Positions 58,829 through 64,000 of a DNA stretch of 64,000 nucleotides are shown here, one piece after another (the stretch's first letter is position 1; the number at the start of each line of letters is the position of its first letter). The stretch is taken from the NCBI RefSeq assembly GCF_900105245.1, contig NZ_FNSZ01000001.1, positions 6,694,001 to 6,758,000 of the forward strand, in the 5' to 3' direction. This DNA comes from Streptomyces sp. 1222.5 (GTDB lineage: Bacteria; Actinomycetota; Actinomycetes; Streptomycetales; Streptomycetaceae). Under the pieces are notes generated by a model that was given only the letters and a program-made list of their open reading frames with translations, was not told the origin of the DNA and searched no databases. A program made the position numbers and the translations under genes.

Positions 58829-59510
58829 GCGCCGACGCAGGCCCTGGTACCGGACCCGCGCCTACCGCCTCGCCAGGACGGCCCTGCTCGTGGTCGTCCT
58901 GGTGACGACGGTGAACCGGTGCGGGGGCGGCGCGGCCACCGGGCCCGCGCAGGCGGGCGGCGCGGACGAGGGGGGCGGGCCGCACTCCGCGCGTACGGAC
59001 GGACGCGGACCGGGCCGGCCGGACGCGGCCCCGGAGCCCCCGCCGCGCCCGCTGTCGCGGTCCCGGCCGACGTCCTTCCATGTCCCCTCGCTGGGGATCG
59101 ACGCCCCGGTCATCCCCCTCCGGCTGGGCCGGGACCGGCAGTTGGAGACACCGCCCGTCGACCGGCCCAAGCTGGTCGGCTGGTACCAGGCCGGCGCCAC
59201 ACCCGGCGAGTCGGGCACCGCGATCGCCGTCGGGCACCGTGACACGACGACCGGACCCGCGGTGTTCGCCGGGCTCGCCCAGATCAGGCCCGGCAAGCAC
59301 GTCGAGGTCGCCCGCGCGGACGGCCGCAGCGCCGTCTACTCGGTGGACCGGGTGAAGGTCTTCGACAAGACCGGCTTCCCCGACAAGGAGGTCTACGGCC
59401 GCACCGGGCGCCCGGAGCTGAGGATCATCACCTGCGGCGGCCTCTTCAGCCGGCGGACGGGGTACACCAGCAACGTCGTCGTCTTCGCCCACCTGACCGC
59501 GACCAAGTGA
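58815..59510 (+). CDS. Class F sortase
   Basis: This 231-residue sortase has an Arg-rich N-terminus and a TM (ARTALLVVVLVTTV), followed by a Gly/Ala/Pro-rich spacer. The sortase beta-barrel carries the catalytic triad: His in VGHRD, Cys in IITCGG and Arg in RRTGYTSN. Class F sortases of actinobacteria anchor secreted proteins whose signals are poorly known. It overlaps the preceding exported protein by 14 bp, tying their expression. ATG 58815 is used. The LAETG protein at 27886 would normally need a class E enzyme. Confidence 0.92.
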   Translation: MVPRRRRRRPWYRTRAYRLARTALLVVVLVTTVNRCGGGAATGPAQAGGADEGGGPHSARTDGRGPGRPDAAPEPPPRPLSRSRPTSFHVPSLGIDAPVIPLRLGRDRQLETPPVDRPKLVGWYQAGATPGESGTAIAVGHRDTTTGPAVFAGLAQIRPGKHVEVARADGRSAVYSVDRVKVFDKTGFPDKEVYGRTGRPELRIITCGGLFSRRTGYTSNVVVFAHLTATK

Positions 59511-59741
59511 CCCGGGGGGCGGCCCCGTTCCCGCGCCCCCCGGCTCCCGCCCGAAACCCCGGCCTCCGTTTCCGTCGCCGCCTGGGCCGGAGCGTCCCGG
59601 GGTGCGGGATGTCCGTCCGGCGTCTTCCCCGGCCGGGCACATTCCGTTAACTTCCGTGACCCACGGGCCCCGTGCGACTCGCACCGGACCTTCGGACCCA
59701 CGGAGCAGCGGCGCTCCGGACAGCTCCCGGGGGCGGCAGCC

Positions 59742-61082
59742 ATGACACGCGCCATCTCTCTGCACGACGTGAACAAGACCTACGCGCGCGGCCCGCGCGT
59801 GGTGGACCGGCTCTCGCTGGACATCGCACCCGGCGAGTTCCTGGTCCTGCTCGGGCCCTCCGGCTGCGGGAAGTCCACCGTGCTGCGCATGATCGCCGGG
59901 CTGGAGGAGATCGACGAGGGCCGGCTGCTGCTCGACGGCGAGTACGCCAACGACTGGCAGCCCTCCGAGAGGGACATGGCCATGGTGTTCCAGAGCTTCG
60001 CCCTCTACCCGAGCATGACCAGCCGCGACAACATCGGCTTCCCGCTGCGCATCGAGTCCCCCGGCGCGGACCCCGGCCCACGGGTCACGGCCACGGCGCG
60101 CATGCTCGGCATCGAGGACCTGCTCGACCGCTTCCCCAGCCAGCTCTCCGGCGGCGAGCGGCAGCGCGTCGCCATGGGGCGGGCGATCGCCCGGCACCCC
60201 TCCGCCTTCCTGATGGACGAGCCGCTGTCCAACCTCGACGCCAAGCTCCGCAACCACCTCCGCGCCGAGATCGCCCAGCTCACCCGCGAACTGGGCGTCA
60301 CCACGGTCTACGTCACCCACGACCAGGCCGAGGCCATGTCCCTCGGCGACCGGGTGGCCGTGCTGCGCGGCGGCCTGCTCCAGCAGGTCGGCAGCCCGCG
60401 CGAGGTCTACGCCCTGCCCCGCAACGTCTTCGTCGCCGCCTTCATCGGGACCCCGCGCATCAACCTGCTGCGCGGGCTGGTCCGCGCCCCGCTGGACGGC
60501 GCCATGACCGTCAGCCTGGGCAAGCAGGCCCTGCGCCTGCCCGAACCCCTGTCCCTGGACCACCAGTTGCTGAGGGTGCAGCAGGGCCGCGAGGTCATCG
60601 TCGGGCTGCGCTCGGAGGCGGTGCGGATCGCCGCGCACGGCACCGCCCGGCCCGGCGAGGTGCCGCTCACCGGACTGGTCGAGCACGTGGAGTTCCAGGG
60701 GCACGAGGTCCTCGTGCACTTCGACACCGGCTCGCGGCCCGCCGTCGTACCCGAACTGGAGGCCCCGCGTCCCGCCCCGCGGCCCGTGCGGCGACGCCGG
60801 CGGGAAGGCCCCACGGTGCTGGACCGGCTGCGGGAGCGGGCCGGCAGCCTGCGCGCCGGTCCCGTGGTGGTGCTGGAACACCCCGAGGACGCCGTACCGG
60901 AGCCCGCGCCGCCGGAGGGGCGTCTCCCCGGCGACCTGGTCGTGCGCACCACCCCGGACCTCCGGCTCCAGCACGGCATGCAGGTGCCCCTCCTCGTCGA
61001 CCTCGCCCACCTCTTCGTCTTCGACCAGCACGGCGACCGGATCTGCCCGTCCCCCGACCGGCTGCCCGACCTGGACGAGTGA
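59742..61082 (+). CDS. Carbohydrate-type ABC ATPase (MsmX/UgpC-like), orphan
   Basis: This 446-residue ATPase has Walker A LLGPSGCGKSTVLRM, Q-loop VFQSFALYPSMT, signature LSGGERQRVAMGRAIA, Walker B AFLMDEPLSNLDAKLR and switch His in VYVTHDQAEAM. A C-terminal TOBE/OB domain (about 250-446) includes IGTPRINLLRGL and VGLRSEAVRI. It belongs to ATPases that power sugar importers, often shared among several. A 50-residue Arg/Pro/Glu-rich insertion (about 345-395) interrupts the TOBE part and makes it longer than the usual 370 residues. No permease is adjacent. ATG 59742 follows GGGGGCGGCAGCC. Confidence 0.9.
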   Translation: MTRAISLHDVNKTYARGPRVVDRLSLDIAPGEFLVLLGPSGCGKSTVLRMIAGLEEIDEGRLLLDGEYANDWQPSERDMAMVFQSFALYPSMTSRDNIGFPLRIESPGADPGPRVTATARMLGIEDLLDRFPSQLSGGERQRVAMGRAIARHPSAFLMDEPLSNLDAKLRNHLRAEIAQLTRELGVTTVYVTHDQAEAMSLGDRVAVLRGGLLQQVGSPREVYALPRNVFVAAFIGTPRINLLRGLVRAPLDGAMTVSLGKQALRLPEPLSLDHQLLRVQQGREVIVGLRSEAVRIAAHGTARPGEVPLTGLVEHVEFQGHEVLVHFDTGSRPAVVPELEAPRPAPRPVRRRRREGPTVLDRLRERAGSLRAGPVVVLEHPEDAVPEPAPPEGRLPGDLVVRTTPDLRLQHGMQVPLLVDLAHLFVFDQHGDRICPSPDRLPDLDE

Positions 61083-61182
61083 CCGCCCGCGGGGGAGGCG
61101 ATGATGTCCCGGGACGCCGACGCCCCGGCCCGCCCGCCACCACGGGGGCGTCCGGCGGCCGAAGGGATGTCTGGCGCGCGAA

Positions 61183-61199
61183 AACTAACAGCGCTAGTT
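61183..61199. promoter_or_regulatory. 17-bp operator upstream of the aldehyde dehydrogenase
   Basis: AACTAACAGCGCTAGTT matches, with one mismatch, the reverse complement of the site at 8259-8275. It lies 41 bp before the aldehyde dehydrogenase start. The outer arms (AAACTA/TAGTTT) are perfect. Confidence 0.65.
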
Positions 61200-61240
61200 T
61201 GTGTGCCGGACGACGCAGCCCCGCCGGGAGGAAACGCAGC

Positions 61241-62629
61241 ATGAAGGCACACGACGGCCTGTACATCGACGGCGCCTGGCGCCCGGCCGCGAGCACGGAC
61301 GAGATCGAGGTCGTGAACCCGGCCGACGAGCGGGTCATCGCCAAGGTCCCGGCGGGCGGCGCGGCGGACGTCGACTCCGCCGTACGCGCCGCGCGCGCCG
61401 CCCTTCCCGCCTGGGCCGCCACACCGCCGGCCGAGCGGGCCGCACGTCTCACCGCCCTCCGGGACGCCCTCGCGGCCCGCAAGGACGAGATCGCCGAGAC
61501 GGTCACCGCGGAACTGGGCTCCCCCCTCGCGTTCTCCCAGGCGGTGCACGCGGCCGTACCCCTCGCGGTCGCCGGCTCCTACGCCGAGCTGGCCGCCACC
61601 CACTCCTTCGAGGAGAAGGTCGGCAACTCCACCGTCCTGCACGAGCCGATCGGGGTGGTGGGCGCGATCACCCCCTGGAACTACCCCCTCCACCAGATCG
61701 TCGCCAAGGTCGCCCCGGCGCTCGCCGCCGGCTGCACGGTCGTCCTCAAGCCCGCCGAGGACACCCCGCTCACCGCCCAGCTGTTCGCCGAGGCGGTGCA
61801 CGAAGCGGGCGTACCGGCAGGCGTGTTCAACCTGGTCACCGGCCTCGGCCCGGTCGCCGGCCAGGCCCTCGCCGAGCACCCGGGCGTGGACCTGGTCTCC
61901 TTCACCGGCTCCACGGCGGTCGGCCGGAGGATCGGCGCGGTGGCCGGCGGCGCCGTCAAGAAGGTCGCCCTGGAGCTGGGCGGCAAGTCCGCCAACGTGA
62001 TCCTGCCGAGCGCCGACCTCGCCAAGGCGGTCAACGTCGGCGTCGCCAACGTGATGTCCAACTCCGGCCAGACGTGCAGCGCCTGGACCCGCATGCTGGT
62101 CCACCGCGACCGGTACGACGAGGCCGTCGAGCTGGCCGCGGCCGCCGCCGCGAAGTACGGCGACCGCATCGGTCCGGTGGTGAGCGCCGGGCAGCAGGCC
62201 CGGGTGCGCGGTTACATCGAGAAGGGTGTCGCCGAGGGTGCCCGCCTCGTCGCCGGCGGCCCCGACTCCCCGCGCGAGAAGGGCTACTTCGTCGACCCGA
62301 CGGTCCTCGCCGACGTCACCCCGGAGATGACCGTCGCCCAGGAGGAGATCTTCGGCCCGGTCCTCACCGTCCTGCGCTACGAGGACGAGGAGGACGCCCT
62401 GCGCATCGCCAACGGCACGGTGTACGGCCTCGCGGGCGCCGTGTGGGCCGCGGACGAGGCCGAGGCCGTCGCCTTCGCCCGGCGCATGGACACCGGCCAG
62501 GTCGACATCAACGGCGGCCGGTTCAACCCCCTCGCGCCCTTCGGCGGCTACAAGCAGTCGGGCGTGGGCCGGGAACTCGGCGCGCACGGCCTCACCGAGT
62601 ACCTCCAGACCAAATCCCTCCAGTTCTAA
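61241..62629 (+). CDS. Aldehyde dehydrogenase (NAD-dependent family)
   Basis: This 462-residue ALDH has an N-terminal GLYIDGAWRPA, Rossmann part ITPWNYPLHQIVAKVAPALAAGCTVVLKPAEDTP and FTGSTAVGRRI. The active-site Glu is in LELGGKSAN, the catalytic Cys in NSGQTCSAWTR, and the C-terminal part is EEIFGPVLTVLRY. It oxidises an aldehyde to the acid; the substrate is not fixed by sequence. ATG 61241 follows GGGAGGAAACGCAGC. It is followed 16 bp later by an alcohol dehydrogenase, so together they can convert an alcohol to an acid. Control is likely by the palindrome at 61183-61199. Confidence 0.95.
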   Translation: MKAHDGLYIDGAWRPAASTDEIEVVNPADERVIAKVPAGGAADVDSAVRAARAALPAWAATPPAERAARLTALRDALAARKDEIAETVTAELGSPLAFSQAVHAAVPLAVAGSYAELAATHSFEEKVGNSTVLHEPIGVVGAITPWNYPLHQIVAKVAPALAAGCTVVLKPAEDTPLTAQLFAEAVHEAGVPAGVFNLVTGLGPVAGQALAEHPGVDLVSFTGSTAVGRRIGAVAGGAVKKVALELGGKSANVILPSADLAKAVNVGVANVMSNSGQTCSAWTRMLVHRDRYDEAVELAAAAAAKYGDRIGPVVSAGQQARVRGYIEKGVAEGARLVAGGPDSPREKGYFVDPTVLADVTPEMTVAQEEIFGPVLTVLRYEDEEDALRIANGTVYGLAGAVWAADEAEAVAFARRMDTGQVDINGGRFNPLAPFGGYKQSGVGRELGAHGLTEYLQTKSLQF

Positions 62630-62645
62630 GAGGAGTCCGTCCGTC

Positions 62646-63728
62646 ATGGCCGTACGTGCCGCCGTCCTGCCCGCCATCGGCGCCCCCCTGGAGATCACCG
62701 GGATCGAGCTGCCGGCCCCCGGCCCCGGGCAGGTCCGGGTCCGCCTCGCCGCCGCCGGCGTCTGCCACTCCGACCTGTCCCTGACCAACGGCACCATGCG
62801 GGTGCCGGTGCCGGCCGTCCTCGGCCACGAGGGCGCCGGCACGGTCGTCGCCGTGGGGGAGGGCGTCCCCCACCTCGCACCCGGTGACCCGGTCGTCCTC
62901 AACTGGGCGCCCTCCTGCGGCACCTGCCACGCCTGCGCGCTGGGTGAGGTGTGGCTGTGCGCCAACGCGATGAACGGCGCCGCCGCCGTCCACGCCCGCA
63001 CCACCGACGGCACCGAACTGCGCCCCGGGCTGAACGTGGCCGCGTTCGCCGAGGAGACCGTGGTCTCCGCGTCCTGCGTGCTGCCCCTCCCGGAGGGCGT
63101 GCCGCTCACCGACGCTGCCCTCCTCGGCTGCGCCGTCCTCACCGGCTACGGAGCCGTCCACAACGCGGCGCGGGTCCGGCCCGGCGAGACGGTCGCCGTG
63201 TTCGGCGTCGGCGGGGTCGGCCTCGCCACCCTCCAGGCGGCCCGGATCGCCGGCGCGTCCCGCATCGTCGCCGTCGACGTCTCGCCCGAGAAGGAGGAGC
63301 TGGCCCGCGCGGCCGGCGCCACCGACTACGTCCTCGCCTCCGAGGGCACCCCGCGCGAGATCCGCTCTCTCACCGGCAAGCAGGGCGTCGACGTCGCCGT
63401 GGAGTGCGTGGGCCGCGCCGTCAGCATCCGCGCGGCCTGGGAGTCCACCCGCCGGGGCGGCCGTACGACGGTCGTGGGCATCGGCGGCAAGGACCAGCAG
63501 GTCACCTTCAACGCCCTGGAGCTCTTCCACTGGGGCCGCACCCTGTCCGGCTGCGTGTACGGCAACACCGACCCGGCCCGCGACCTGCCCGTGCTCGCCG
63601 CTCATGTGCGCGAGGGGCGCCTGGACCTCTCCGCGCTGGTCACCGAACGCATCGGCCTGGAGGGCATCCCGGCCGCCTTCGAGAACATGCTCGCGGGCAA
63701 GGGCGGCCGGGCGCTGGTCGTCTTCTGA
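62646..63728 (+). CDS. Zinc-dependent alcohol dehydrogenase
   Basis: This 360-residue medium-chain dehydrogenase binds catalytic Zn through AGVCHSD and GHEGAG, and the structural Zn through SCGTCHACALGEVWLC. The Rossmann motif is VAVFGVGGVGLATLQAARIAGASRIVAVDVSPEK, whose Asp favours NAD. It resembles class III-type enzymes with an intact structural zinc loop. It starts at ATG 62646 with AAGAGGAG upstream, in operon with the aldehyde dehydrogenase. The pair probably oxidises a primary alcohol to a carboxylate, and its CoA ester could then meet the similarly regulated acyl-CoA dehydrogenase. Confidence 0.95.
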   Translation: MAVRAAVLPAIGAPLEITGIELPAPGPGQVRVRLAAAGVCHSDLSLTNGTMRVPVPAVLGHEGAGTVVAVGEGVPHLAPGDPVVLNWAPSCGTCHACALGEVWLCANAMNGAAAVHARTTDGTELRPGLNVAAFAEETVVSASCVLPLPEGVPLTDAALLGCAVLTGYGAVHNAARVRPGETVAVFGVGGVGLATLQAARIAGASRIVAVDVSPEKEELARAAGATDYVLASEGTPREIRSLTGKQGVDVAVECVGRAVSIRAAWESTRRGGRTTVVGIGGKDQQVTFNALELFHWGRTLSGCVYGNTDPARDLPVLAAHVREGRLDLSALVTERIGLEGIPAAFENMLAGKGGRALVVF

Positions 63729-63731
63729 CGC

Positions 63732-64000
63732 TCAGGGCACCTTCTCGGGTCGCGGCTCCCCGGCCGCGACCCGGGTCGAGGGGCCACCGCGCGCCCGGGA
63801 CCGCGACACCGCCACGCCCGCCAGACACAGCACGCCGCCCGCCAGGGTGAGGACCCCCGGTACCTCGCCGAGCGCCAGCCACGACATCAGCACCACCAAC
63901 GCGGGCACGGCGTACGTCGTCGCGCCCATCCGGCTGGCGGTGGTGCGGGCGAGGGCGTAGGCCCAGGTGGTGAAGGCGAGAGCGGTGGGGAAGACACCCA
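63732..64000 (-). CDS. EamA/DMT-family transporter, N-terminus beyond the window
   Basis: The frame is open from the window edge to a stop at 63732. The last 88 or so residues are visible and contain the final two or three TM helices of an EamA-type transporter: GVFPTALAFTTWAYALARTTASRMGATTYAVPALVVLMSWLALGEVP, then TLAGGVLCLAGVAVSRSRAR and a short tail. The family has ten TM helices in two repeats and exports amino acids or small metabolites. It converges on the alcohol dehydrogenase with only 3 bp between stops. Confidence 0.82.
   Translation of the reverse strand, partial: GVFPTALAFTTWAYALARTTASRMGATTYAVPALVVLMSWLALGEVPGVLTLAGGVLCLAGVAVSRSRARGGPSTRVAAGEPRPEKVP

Overview
The window is high-GC actinobacterial DNA and almost certainly comes from a Streptomyces chromosome. 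The signs are GC-saturated third codon positions, frequent GTG/TTG starts, leaderless promoters, two streptogrisin-type proteases, an Rpf/LysM protein, a SepF paralogue, and sortase-anchored and secreted hydrolases. From memory, the gene content and order resemble the Streptomyces coelicolor SCO1705-SCO1750 neighbourhood (aldehyde/alcohol dehydrogenase at one end; glutaryl-CoA dehydrogenase-like gene and sepF at the other). That comparison is recalled, not computed. I see no rRNA, tRNA, CRISPR array, insertion sequence or prophage; this is ordinary chromosome with a few accessory patches.

Layout. 0-6.3 kb: a partial hypothetical gene, an Rpf-LysM resuscitation factor, a WYL regulator, an I78 protease inhibitor, a PAP2 phosphatase and a GT-C glycosyltransferase. 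6.5-11.5 kb: a DHA2 drug exporter, an acyl-CoA dehydrogenase with a palindromic operator, sepF, and a DUF5685 protein with a very cysteine-rich tail. 11.5-18.2 kb: a solute-uptake and flavin-oxidoreductase locus (binding lipoprotein on the minus strand; permease, FAD/NAD(P) protein, ATPase, LLM flavin oxidoreductase and DUF1684 protein on the plus strand). A 23-codon leader peptide ending in Cys in front of the binding protein suggests sulfur control. 18.4-21.3 kb: two streptogrisin-type proteases, then a 219-bp tandem duplication.

21.3-29 kb: an SOS mutagenesis pair (dnaE2 plus an ImuB-like Y-family protein without catalytic carboxylates) behind a LexA box; a divergent cupin/MarR pair with twin operators; a secreted lipase and an LAETG-anchored AA10 polysaccharide monooxygenase. 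29-37 kb: small enzymes and regulators (GNATs, methyltransferase, DUF402, GntR, DUF72, AAA ATPase), a secreted SGNH esterase and a Ser/Thr kinase. 37-43.5 kb: a minus-strand cluster (DUF4331 surface protein, TPR membrane protein, NicO-type metal transporter) divergent from an ECF sigma/anti-sigma pair. 44-48.2 kb: a CoA-transferase, a DrrAB-type exporter with divergent TetR and two operators, and a decayed nucleotidyltransferase gene.

48.2-64 kb: an ISP-type restriction/modification protein, a GntR regulator beside homogentisate dioxygenase, a lipoprotein, a TetR regulator, a molybdopterin oxidoreductase, a CitMHS transporter plus MFS protein, a class F sortase with a membrane-anchored partner, a carbohydrate-type ABC ATPase, and an aldehyde/alcohol dehydrogenase pair. 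That pair carries nearly the same 17-bp operator as the acyl-CoA dehydrogenase 53 kb away. The window ends inside an EamA transporter gene.
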